Part shown: in pieces, positions 47,131-57,532 of the stretch
Numbering within the stretch: position 1 is the stretch's first letter
How the letters are laid out: each line of letters starts with the position of its first letter
Assembly (NCBI GenBank): GCA_002286715.1
Contig: NSJX01000004.1
Span: 322,253 to 386,252 of the forward strand
Length of the DNA: 64,000 nt
DNA from: Dentipellis sp. KUC8613
Lineage: Eukaryota; Basidiomycota; Agaricomycetes; Russulales; Hericiaceae
Direction: 5' to 3'
Made by a program: the position numbers and the translations under genes
Notes under the pieces: model-generated
What the model was told of the DNA's origin: nothing
Database searches by the model: none
The model's input: the letters and a program-made list of their open reading frames with translations, nothing else

Positions 47131-48115
47131 TCACCCAGAATCCTTCTTATGCTCTTTCTCGAGCCGTCGCTCGAGCTTACTGAATTCATCCAGCGCGATC
47201 GCCTCTTCCTGGTCCAGAATCTGTTCAATCGGATTAGCCACGCGATGTAGATGAGTGAAACGCGATACTCGTACCTGCTCGACGCCCTTGACTTCTGGAA
47301 TATAATGCATGAGCATCCGCTCTATCCCGGTCTTCAGTGTGACCGTGCTCGAGTCACATCCCCTGCAACTTCCCTTCAGCTTCACCTGCACGACACCGTC
47401 ATCCGTGAAACCTCTATATTCGATATCTCCGCCATCCTCCATAATCGCCGGGCGCACTCGAGTGTCCAGCAACTCCTTGATCATTGCGACCGTATCGGAG
47501 TCCGTGTCCAAAATCCGAGTGTCCTGCGGGCCGGCATTTTCACGGTCTTCCTCGGAGCGGAAGAGGGGCTGTCCAGAAGAAAAGAATTCCATAAGGATGG
47601 AGTACACTTCGGGTTTCACGACTGCCCACGGGTTCTCGGAATCCTTCGAGACGGTGACGAAATCCGGGCCATAGAAGATAGCTTTGACGCCCTCGATGCC
47701 CATAAGGCGGAGGGCGAGAGGAGATGTGAGAGCGGCGCGGGTATCGAGGAATTCTGCAGAGCCTTCCTCCATGACAGGCACACCGGGGATGAATTTTAGT
47801 GAGTCCTCGTTAGGTGTGGTTTCGGTCTGGATGAACATGGAGCGGCCTGCGAATCGTGAGCAGGTCGTAGCACACGAATAATAGCACCGACGTACTGAGA
47901 GGAGGGTTCAAACGGCTGGGCGCTGCGTTTGTCGGTCGGATGCCTGCGGCCATGGCGAGAGTCAACCCATAGCTGACTTCGCGCTTGGGTGAAGAGTGTA
48001 TTTGGCGTGCAGCAGCGCTCAGAGACTGCGTCGAACGTCGCGGGCGAGTCAAATTGGATCTCCCTGCACGCGCGAGGGTCCTGAAGGATGTCGAGGCGAA
48101 TTGTGAAGAAGGCAT
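47131..48115 (-). CDS. NFU1: Mitochondrial iron-sulfur scaffold Nfu1
   Basis: Late-acting Fe-S carrier for lipoyl synthase and respiratory complexes. The N-terminus (MPSSQFASTSFRTLARAG...AARQIHSS) is a typical mitochondrial presequence. It is followed by the Nfu N-domain (MFIQTETTPNEDSLKFIPG, FLDTRAALTSPLALRL, GVKAIFYGPDFVTVSK) and the NifU C-terminal domain (VRPAIMEDGGDIEYRGF, VQVKLKGSCRGCDSSTVTL) with its CxxC cluster site. A lysine-rich end (KLERRLEKEHKKDSG) closes the protein. Three exons. It starts 224 bp from ALG1, which is transcribed the other way. Confidence 0.95.
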
Positions 48116-48339
48116 GGCAAAGTGGTGCGGAACAGGCAGGACGGACACTGACAAATGCAAGCGGCCGCAGAGCAAGTCATAGCCAAACTGTCGTCAGCTT
48201 ACTCAGCAACAATCATGTGACAGATAATTCGGAGTCCGCGGCGTGATCGGGCGAACGCGCATGGATTTCGACACGCGCAGTCGCACACAGAGCGCTGCTC
48301 GCTGTTGAGCACGGCGACCATCGCCGCCATACCCTCACC

Positions 48340-50301
48340 ATGGAAGACATCTTGCATGGTCCTGTTCCACAAATCATCGCCACTCTCGCCTTTGTGTATC
48401 TAATATGGCGCCTCTTGAAACCGTCCAAGATTCCGCCGTCTCTGCGCTCTGTAGCTATTCTGGTCCTCGGTGACATCGGCAGGAGTCCACGCATGATGTA
48501 CCACGCGGAAAGTTTCGCAAAAATCGGGTTTGAAACATTCCTCATCGGGTACAAAGGTGTGTGTTTCAGTATCCCAACGTCTCTCGCGTACTCACGAACG
48601 AACAGGATCACAGCCCGCCCAGTCTTTGCTCACACTTCCACATGTCCACTTTATATACCTGGCTGAACCACCGGCCTTCCTGCGAAGACTGCCATTCATC
48701 CTTGTCGCGCCTTTCAAAATTCTTCAGCAGATTCTCACAATACTGGGCGCACTGATGTGGTGGATGCCCCATCCTCCGGAGTTTATACTCGTCCAGGTGC
48801 GCCTTCCCCATCAGCCTGTACCCTCACTTATAGCTGACCTCAGCATCTTCTGAAAGAAAGAACCCACCAAGTATACCCACTCTGGCTCTCGTCTTCGTTG
48901 TTGGCAGAATTCGTGGAAGCAAGGTCATCATCGACTGGCATAATCTAGGATATAGTATCCTTGCACTGAAGCTCGGGCCGAACCACCTTTTTGTCAGGCT
49001 CGCAAAAAAGTGTGCCGAACCCTTTCGAGAGATACGCAGCTGATATCGGTCATCACAGATTCGAGGCGACCTTTGGCAAATATGCCTATGCCCATCTCTT
49101 CGTGACACGTGCGATGAAGAACCATCTGGTGAAAGAGTGGGATCTTCAGTAAGTCTCCCCTTCCCTTTACCCGGACCTTCGACTCAACTCTTCTGTAAGG
49201 GGTCTGAAAGCTGTCTTGCACGACCGACCTCCTGCCCACTTCCACCGTGCTTCGCCCTCTGAGACCCACGAAGTGGGTTCTTCTCCATATCACCACCAGG
49301 GATGTATTGTTGACCTCTTTGTTCGCGTCAGCTTTTCCTCCGCCTCTCGACTCATCTCCCAATCGACTTCTTGCCAAAATACAACGCACCATACTCAACT
49401 TGTGTGACCCAAATAACAGCGACATCTGGAGGCCTCGACATGCCGTCTCTGCGCGCAGACAGGCCCGCGATCGTAGTCAGCAGCACGAGCTGGACTGAAG
49501 ACGAAGACTTCTCGATCCTTCTTGACGCACTTGAGAAATACGAAGAACGCGCGAGGGAAGTGAATCATAAATCTGATCGCAATGATCGCAAGGACCAGCT
49601 CCCAAAACTGCTCATGATCGTGACCGGGAAGGGGCCGCTGAAGACGAAATATATGAGAGAGGTGCAGGGACGTCAGAATGGCAAGGGCGCAGGAAAGAAA
49701 CCCTGGGAGTGGGTGCACTGCGTCAGCCTGTGGCTCCAGGCAGAGGATTACCCTCTGTTGCTCGGTGAGTGCATCCCGTATGTGCCGTGCGACTTCGAAC
49801 AATACGAACGATGCTCTGTCGCAGGTTCTGCCGATGTTGGTGTCTCGCTCCACTCTAGCTCATCGGCGTTGGACCTGCCGATGAAGGTGGTGGACATGTT
49901 CGGATGCGGGCTTCCCGTATGTGCCCTTGACTTTGCCTGGTAAGACGTCCCGTTGCACCGCAGTAAAATCACATTACTAATGAGCTCTATGTTTCAGCCT
50001 GTCGGAACTTGTCATCGACGGCAAGAACGGACTCATCTTCAAGGATGCCACTCAACTGGCAGGGCAGCTGGAGACACTGCTCATGTCCTTTCCGCATTCC
50101 CCCGCTCTCGAGACTCTCCGCGCGACATTCGAGCGTGGGTCTTCACGCTCGTCCCACTCGGATATCTCACGGTCCGTGCCGAAGCCCGCAGCTAATGGCG
50201 ATCCCTATGAGGAGTGGAGCAGTTGGGATGAAAACTGGAGGCGCGTCGTGCGACCTCTGGTGTTGACAGATGTGCGGGGGGATAGCTATCTGTCTGGATA
50301 G
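48340..50301 (+). CDS. ALG1: Chitobiosyldiphosphodolichol beta-1,4-mannosyltransferase (Alg1)
   Basis: Adds the first mannose to the dolichol-linked oligosaccharide on the cytosolic face of the ER. An N-terminal anchor (IIATLAFVYLIWRLL) precedes the glycosyltransferase start (VAILVLGDIGRSPRMMYHA, GFETFLIGYKG) and the family strings VIIDWHNLGYSILALKLG, RAMKNHLVKEWDL, DRPPAHF, VVSSTSWTEDEDFSILLDAL, VTGKGPLK, GVSLHSSSSALDLPMKVVDM and FGCGLPV. About seven exons. Stop TAG at 50299-50301 after GDSYLSG. The start is the ATG at 48340. Confidence 0.95.
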
Positions 50302-50475
50302 ATAGCGATGTGTATTTGTGAGCTTCACAAAACGTAGCTGGGTATAGGTAATACAAGGCGTTCGTGACATTCTCCATGAACTCGTACATCTCACACTCCA
50401 AAGACTTCTAGGTGCACGCTTGAATAAGTTACTGACTTTTCTCTACGTATGTAGTAGATATAGAACACCACCTTC

Positions 50476-52937
50476 CTACCAGTATGACCCTCTCCCCCTT
50501 CCTCCACCGCTGCCTCTGTAGCCACCACCGCCTCTATAACCTTCGCCACCACCGTATCCACCATTACCTCTGAAACCACCGCCACCTCCGTATCCCCTGT
50601 TACCTCTGTAACCACCACCGCCCCTGCCCCCGCCACCACTATTGCCTCTGCCTCCGCTAACACCACCTCTACCACCAGCACCAACACCAATACCAGCATC
50701 GTTGTTTCCGCCAGTCCTTCTCTCCACTCCCGACAGTCCAGTCGCCGTCAACTCCGGCACAACAGCCTTCAAAGCCTCCGCCACTCTCCAATCCGACCAC
50801 TGCGCCTCCTTTTTCTTCTTCGGCCGCGGCCCAATCCCATTATGCCACGGCCCCTGGACCACATGCAGCCTGCGCACCGGCACGCCCCACGCCGCCCGCG
50901 CCTTCAACGCGCGCACGACGCGTTCGTACAACGGGTCGCGATCGGGGTACGGGTCGCACCGCTTCAAGTCTTCTGCGGTAAGACCCAGCTCCGCCAGGTG
51001 CGGGAACAGGATATGCGCTTCAGCTTGCGGGTGGACAACCGGCGCCTCCTGGATATTCCACAGATCTACATTGTTGTTGGGCGAGCGCGGAGCACGACAC
51101 GCGCACGCCGCACCAGCGATACACGCAAGCGGCTGCCCGAGCGCGCTCACGAGCGACGCGGTCGCCTCCTCGGACGCCCAGAACCTTCGCACGCACGGCA
51201 TACGCGCACCAAAACACGTCGCCCAGAAATGCGCGTCCGTCGGCGCCGTCGTTGTCCCTGTCCCGGGCACCGGCACCTCCTCCACGGTGAGCATCTCCAG
51301 CGCGCGCAGGTCGAATGCGTCGAGCAGCGTGCACAGCGCCGCCGTGCCTGACCACTGCGGCTCGCCTGCGCGCGGCAGCGGGAGGATCAGCATGAGCTTG
51401 AGTGTGGGCTTTGTAGGTGGGGTGCGCGCGACGGTGTCTCCAGGCCAGGGCAGGTTGGCTGTGGGGTTGTGGTCGTCTGCGCGCGCGCGCCATGCGATGA
51501 GCTCGGCTTCGCGCGAGGCGAGGGCGACGGAGGCGGCGAAGGGCGCGCCGCAAAATGCGCTGAGCGTGGCGCAGGTGGTGCGGAAGGATGCGTCGTCGGT
51601 TTCGGTGTCTGCGGTGCAGGTGAGATCGAGCGTTGCGTTGGAGTGCGCTATGAGCGCGGAGAGCAGTGTGGTGCAGGCTGTCAGAGGCGCTGCAAGCTCG
51701 AGCGAGGTGAGGTGCGGCAGCGCGATGCGGGCTGGGGCTGGCGGGCCGAGGGGGGCCTGGAGGGCGTACTTGAGGACAAGCGTGCGCAGCACGGGAGTAT
51801 TGGCGAGGATGGCGAGGGCCTGGGGCACAGTCGCCCCAAAGTCGGTGCCCGGCTGCAGCGTAACGGTGCGCCGGTGGCCCTTCTTGTACTCAAAGATCCC
51901 TCCCCAGGAATCGAGTTCCTCTTCCTCCTCCGACTCTGTATCCGTGTGGGAGGCCCACATCGCAGCAGCGCGCGTCCTCGCGCTGATCGGCTTGCCGGCC
52001 TTGGGCACCCACTTCACCGTCCCGCAGTACTCGGTGAGCACCACGTCCAGCGTCGTCAGCGCGCGCATCTGCAGCAGCACCGGCGCGTCCCACGCGATGC
52101 GGCACGAGTACAGCTTCAGCACGCGCAGTTTGGGCACGGGGGCGCCCGCGAGCAGGTCGCGCTCCAGCACGGGCATCGTGCATAGATCCGTATATTGCTT
52201 CGCCGTGGTGCCATCCATGCCAGCCTTCCGGTCGTTCCTGATGCTCCCCACCGCCACCACCTCGAACGACTCGAGAAGTGGCGCGGGCGCGCTGTGCAGC
52301 AGTGCCCGGAGCGCAGCCCCCGCGCCGGGGTCCGCGGGCGCGACGACGCGCGGCAAGACGAGTAGCGTCTGTGTGTGCGAGATGTGCGCGGCGAGCACTT
52401 GCGCCGTCTCTAGCGTGCGCGCGCGTTCCATGTGCAGGACCGCATGCAGCGGCTGCCCCGCCGCGCGCTGCACGATGAACTGCGCGAGCTCGGGGCGCGT
52501 GCAGGAGACGTCTGTCCATAGGCTTGCGAAAGCGTGAGCGCTTGTGCGCCAGGCGCAGCAGACGTGTGAGAGGCGGAGTGCGGGTGGTGGAAGAATGTGG
52601 AGTTTCCAGGTGTCGTCGGGCTGCTTGTTACGGTGCCAGCAGACGCGGTCGGTTGTTGATGGGAATGCGAGGGTGAAGATGCGTGCGAGGACTGAAGCGG
52701 GCAGGCGCGTGATGGTCGACGAGCGTCTGGTCGATGCGCGGGTTATGAGAGAAGGATGTGAGTTCGTCTGCCGCGCGCGTGTGCGCACAGTAGAGATCTT
52801 GAACTGATTACTGACCGAAGCGAGGATTTCGAGTCCTCTTCCAGTTTAGGCCTTTTATTGGCTACATAGTCTCCAGAGGTTGAACGACGCTTCATTGGCG
52901 CCATCCCACCGTAGTATGATGATGATGGCATGGACAT
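50476..52937 (-). CDS. F-box protein with C-terminal RGG/glycine-rich tail
   Basis: Two exons: 52812-52937 (MSMPSSSYYGGMAPMKRRST) and 50476-52767, joined by a short 44-nt intron; 805 residues. The F-box-like region is TITRLPASVLARIFTLAF, then LRLSHVCCAWRTSAHAFASL and WTDVSC, the standard build of the large agaricomycete F-box family. The middle is leucine-rich and probably a divergent LRR substrate-binding part (TLDVVLTEYCG, LPHLTSLELAAPL). The last 100 residues are an RGG-type tail (GGRGGVSGGRGNSGGGGRGG onward to GGRGRGSYW) normally found in RNA-binding proteins. The substrate is unknown. Stop at 50476-50478. Confidence 0.82.
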
Positions 52938-53435
52938 CTTGGTCGCCGTATGGCCTACGAACGAAGATAGCGAAATCCAACGCGATTTCCCAACGATTTC
53001 CCTCAGAGTTCATTGGACGCGTGACGCGACGCGTCGCGTCGCGTCTTGATAACCCTAGTATAGGGTTCTCCAATAAATGATCTTCCATGTCCTCGACAAC
53101 CACGTCACAGGATATCCTCCAGCGTGTTTCCTAGCCGACTTGCTTCAGAGCTTGCACATTCAACATTTGACTTGCTTTATATACATTCCCACAATGAGTG
53201 CTAGAGCACCGCCGACCTCACAGAATCTCAGGTGCCCTATATATGAGTCCCTGAGCGCCCGCATCAAGGCCCATCCCTAACCGATCCCGCTAGAGCCTAG
53301 TGCAATGTGCTTGTCACAATTTTCCATTGAGCGCTAACGCCGAGCCCTGGCCAGCTGTACTATAGGTCTGCAGCCTGCCCACACCCATCTAACGCACAAG
53401 CCTCATCCCCTTACAACCCCCAACACCCAAAGGCC
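52938..53435. promoter_or_regulatory. Divergent promoter F-box gene/acyltransferase gene
   Basis: A 498-bp divergent region. It contains ATTGG at 53012-53016 followed at once by a dense cluster of ACGCGT/GCGTCGCG sites. Confidence 0.45.
53016..53045. promoter_or_regulatory. ACGCGT cluster with 18-bp perfect palindrome
   Basis: GACGCGACGCGTCGCGTC at 53023-53040 is a perfect palindrome. A further ACGCGT lies at 53017-53022 and another GCGTC follows. It lies about 85 bp before the F-box gene. ACGCGT is the MBF/MCB core in yeasts; function here is inferred. Confidence 0.45.
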
Positions 53436-54764
53436 ATGGCCGACCTCGCAGCCGCCGACGCCCGCACACCACTCCCACACCTCCCCTACCTCCTCCTCCC
53501 GGACCTGCTCGCCTGCGCGCTCGCCGCGCTCGGGCCCGCCCTCCCACTGCGCCTGCTCGCCTTCTGCACGCTGCTCGCGACCAAGCTGCACGCGCTGCAC
53601 GCGCACACGGCCGGCGACGCCGCGCTCGACTTCACGTTCGGCACCGTGCTGCTGCAGCAGGCCGTCGCGGCGGCGCACTTCCTGCTGGCCACGCGCCCTG
53701 TGGACGACGTGCGGCACGAGCGCGATGCGTTCAGGCGCTCGGCGCGCGAGATGGGGTTCGCGAGGCGCGTGTGGTGGGTCGTGTGCTATGTGAACGGGCC
53801 GCGGAGTATCGGCTGGAGCGACCAGGTGCGTGACGCGCACATCGAATCGCACTTGGCATGTACATGTACTGTCCCATGCTGAGACTGGCCCCAGGCAGCG
53901 AACACCCCGCCGCGCGTGCACACCTCCCGCTGGCGCTTCATCCGCACGCACCTGCTGCACACACTCTGGCACCTGACCATCGTCGACCTCGCACAGACCT
54001 ACCAGCACTCTTACCCGGCGCTCTTCTACCGCCCGACCGCCGCGCGCGTGTCCGTCGGCGCAGCGGGCGCGCTCTGGCGCTGCGCGAACGTCGCGAGCAT
54101 GATGTCGACCGGGTACGCGATGATCAACGTGCACTACTCGCTCTGCGCGGTGCTCGCGGTCGGCGCGGGCCTGTCGGGGACGGACGCGTGGCCGGACATG
54201 TTTGGCCGCTGGGCGGACGCGTGGACGGTGCGGCGCTTCTGGGGGCGCACCTGGCACCAGCTGCTGCGCCGCGTGAGTCCTGCGTCCTGTGTGACTGCGA
54301 GCTGCGAGCTTACATACCGACAGAACGTGACCTCGCCCGGCCGCCTGCTCGCAAAGACGCTCGGCTTCCAGCGCGGGACGAGCGGCTCGTCCTACACGCA
54401 GCTCTACACCGCGTTCCTGCTCTCCGGGCTGCTGCACACCGGCGGGGACTACATGGCCTCGGGCTCGGCGTCCCGCTTCCTGCAGTCCTTCGCCACCACG
54501 CCCCTCCTCGCGCACTCGCTCACGTTCTTCCTCGCACAGGCGCTCGCGATCACGCTCGAGGACGGCGTCATCGCGCTCGGCAGGCGCGTCGGGTTCAAGG
54601 AGTCGCGGCGCACGCGCGCGCTGGGCTACGCGTGGACGTTCGCGTGGTTCGCGTGGTCGACGGCGTTTTGGGCGGATCTGTATCTGAATGCGGGCACCGG
54701 GCGCGCGGAGGTGCTGCCGTTCTCTATGAGTCGGTATGTGGGGCGCAGGATGGGGCTGCTTTGA
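53436..54764 (+). CDS. Wax-synthase-domain membrane O-acyltransferase
   Basis: Three exons, 53436-53825, 53895-54272 and 54324-54764, encode 402 residues. Several hydrophobic helices are seen (LPYLLLPDLLACALAALGP, LLQQAVAAAHFLLAT, SLCAVLAVGAGLSG, SLTFFLAQALAI, YAWTFAWFAWSTAFWADLY). The signature of the family is WGRTWHQLLRR in exon 2 and a later SGLLHTGGDYMA with the second conserved histidine. In fungi such enzymes acetylate terpenoids and other secondary metabolites (Tri7/AusQ-like group) or make wax esters. No terpene synthase or other pathway gene is adjacent, so the substrate stays open. Confidence 0.85.
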
Positions 54765-54823
54765 GCCTTTGACGGATGGGTGGGGGGAGGGGGTGTCTGC
54801 GGGAATTGTCACTCTTTTGGTTT

Positions 54824-54851
54824 ATTCTATTTTATTCTATTCTATTCTATT
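54824..54851. repeat. TTCTA-type microsatellite
   Basis: Tandem TTTATTCTAT and TTCTA units directly after the acyltransferase gene, probably in its 3' UTR. Confidence 0.75.
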
Positions 54852-55654
54852 GGGTTAATTGATGATTGGGTATATTGGTCTAAGGAGGGCGTGGTAGTGA
54901 ACTGTGAGCCCGAGGCTCTCAAAGCTTGAGGGCATAAGTACATACAATTGATTCGAGCCACCCTGGAGGCTCGAACATTGGCGATCGGCTCCGCTTAGTA
55001 AGCACAAAGCGCGTCGGAAGCGTATTCGACCGTCGAGTTGGCTCAGTTGTTGTGCAAGTTGGCGCGCGCCGCGCTCAGGTTGTTGGGTGTGCGCTGCTGG
55101 CAAGCAAGGTTGCAGCCCGGGCACGAGTCGAACGTCAAGGTTCCAGAGGTGGGAAACGAGAAGATTCGACATTGAAGTTTCTGAAAATATTACAGAGGGA
55201 AGCTGGCCGTGCGTGCTGATGTCTATGGATGAAATATATCTAGAATTGCCAGTGAGAGATTCGCTACCGACGGTAGACGATGAATACCAACCATGCCCTC
55301 ACTGGCCATTGTGCCAACGTCGAGCTCGCATGCTGAGGTAAAGTCTCTATCGCAGAAGATGCTGGCTCATCTGTGATGCAAAGAGTTGAGGTACCTGCCA
55401 CAGTGCGTTAGTAGACCTACGGAATATCGGCTCGGCAGTGGATGAGCTGGATGCCATCCAGAGACACCGTACTAGCCTTGTGCGGCGAAAAAGCATACTA
55501 AACGGAGTTCCATGAGGTCAACGGTCTCGTGAAGCACAGGCGAAGGCGATATATATGGCCGACCTATCCCACCAGCACACCAATCAAGCTATAGACAACA
55601 GCACTGTCGTCACTCCCCCCTGTGAACTTGGCATACGTATAGCACAATTCCACC

Positions 55655-55675
55655 ATACCTCATACCTCATACCTC
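55655..55675. repeat. (ATACCTC)3 tandem repeat
   Basis: Three perfect heptanucleotide units in non-coding DNA. Confidence 0.75.
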
Positions 55676-57532
55676 ATCCATCACGAGCGCGAGAACTCGG
55701 ACTCGCGCATTCCGCCCGCACGGCGGGTGACGTCGACCCTCGAACGCCAGAAGCAGCGAAGACGCCCGGTTTTCCCGAGATTAGCAGGGGGGCTGCGTCG
55801 CGGGCGGACTGGTGCCGGGGAGAAGCAGAAGCGGGAAGACACGCACGTACGTAACGTTTTGTCATAGAAGCTGCGGCTCGGTCGTGTTCGCGTCCGTGCG
55901 CGAGGGTGGCTGATACGGGCAGGTGGACGTGTGCGGCGAGCTGGCGGTACCACGTGAGGTGTCGTGGTCGCACTGACGGATTCAGTTGCCACATACGACG
56001 ACGTCGGCAGGAATATCGGTCTATCGGATTGCCCTGGCTGGGAACGAATGCGCGTGTTTTGTCGCTGTGGGCACTGTGAATCATGCATGATGCACGGGCG
56101 CTGGGGTGCACAGAAAAGCCGGGATGACGTGTGACTGTGAGCGGGGGGCCGTGCGCATGAGGCAGATGCAGATGCAGATACAGATGGAGATGGGTGTGTA
56201 AGCTGCGCGGTGCACACGCAGCAAGCAGCAGGGAATTGCCATATCGACACGGCCGCGCATGGACATCGGGGCTGCGTGTGACGTCGACGCGCGATATGTG
56301 CTGATGCGAGAACGAGGTGGGCGTGTATGACGTTGGCGCGAAGATCGCTTGGATTGGGTGCGGTCCCGATAAGCCTGCGGATGGTCAAATGGGTGCCAGT
56401 ACTTATACATAGTGGCCGCGGCGGACGTGGATGCGTCGAGGAGGAGGTGCAGGAGCCCGCCCGGAAGCGCGCGAGGCACGGATACGGCGATCTAAGCGCG
56501 ATAAGGTTCGGGGCGGCATGACGTCAGGCGCGCTGGAGGCACCGATCGGGAAAGATGCAGGCAATGATGCAAGGCACGGCGGCGCCTGCGGGGTCGACCG
56601 ACGGCGACTCCTGGCCACGATGGTTACCCGTTGCCGTTGTGTCGAGAAAAAACGTGAAAAAGGACTGGGATTATTTTTTGGGCCGAGCCTGGGCGGCCCC
56701 GAGTAAAAGAGAACCACGAAAAAAGAGGGCGACAGGGAGGGGCTGATAAGGGCCTGGAGTGGAGGAAGAGCGCGGGATAGGTCCGTATTTACAACCCGTG
56801 GCTGAGGGCGCTGGGAATAGTCGGAAGGGGCTGATCACTGTGACGGATGGCGTCAAGGGAGGGCCCATGTGTGGGCTAGAGTGAGATAGAGCGTGAGGAC
56901 AGGCAACGTGGCGGACTTCTGCGTAGAAGACGATGGGGGATTGGCGGAAGACACGTGTGAACCGGAGGATAGAGGGTCGCAGAATGCGATGGAAAGCGAA
57001 GGCCGGCAGCTCGAGATTGTGGAGTGATTGCGTGATGGGCGGTCTACAGCCGCACGAAGCACGTCGAGCACACTGCTGGGCGAGTCGCTGGCGAACAGAC
57101 AGTCTTGTCGACAGACGAGCGTAATTCTACTAATTTTGAATAAAATGGCGGTCGAAAGGGGAGATGTGAGCCTTGAGGGGAGGTGGCGCTGGGGGCGATG
57201 AGAACAAGAACCTGAAGAAGAGAAGAGAGCCGGCAAGCTGGCGTGCCGATGGGCTTAAGTAAGCGCGGGGTCGAAATAGCGAGTTTGGGCGCAAAAAGAG
57301 CTGGTAAACGAAGGGAGGTGAGTGGGAGGCGAGGTGAGGTGAAGGAAGGAAGAGAAAGAGACGAGGAATAAAAGACGGGGAGAAAAGAGGGAGAGAAAAG
57401 GCAGGAAAGGGAGGGAAGGGAGGGAGATTGGGTTTGTATGACGTCAGGGAGTCTAGCCCCGAGGGATGGAGAAGAGAGACGAGCGAGCGAGCGAGCGACT
57501 CTTTGCTTTGCCCATCAGCATTCCCTCTCGCC

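Larger units (their letters stand above)
54765..57532. other. 2.8 kb region without a supported gene
   Basis: The largest gene-free stretch. It holds a TTCTA microsatellite (54824-54851), three ATACCTC units (55655-55675), GCAGAT repeats (56162-56187) and a long purine-rich tract (57,300-57,427) just before the PTP gene. Short frames in all phases lack family features. It most likely includes a long PTP promoter and leader; a non-coding RNA or a decayed gene is possible. Confidence 0.5.

Noticed and set aside
50642..52537. Plus-strand open frame of 631 codons antisense to the F-box gene
   Set aside because: Same cause; the minus strand carries the F-box and RGG parts, while this frame is Ser/Ala/Arg-rich without motifs.
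53403..54812. Minus-strand open frame of 469 codons antisense to the acyltransferase
   Set aside because: Arg-rich shadow frame; the plus strand has the WHQ motif and membrane helices.
55100..55145. tRNA T-arm-like string (cgggcacgagtcgaacgt)
   Set aside because: No matching acceptor, D or anticodon stems could be found around it.
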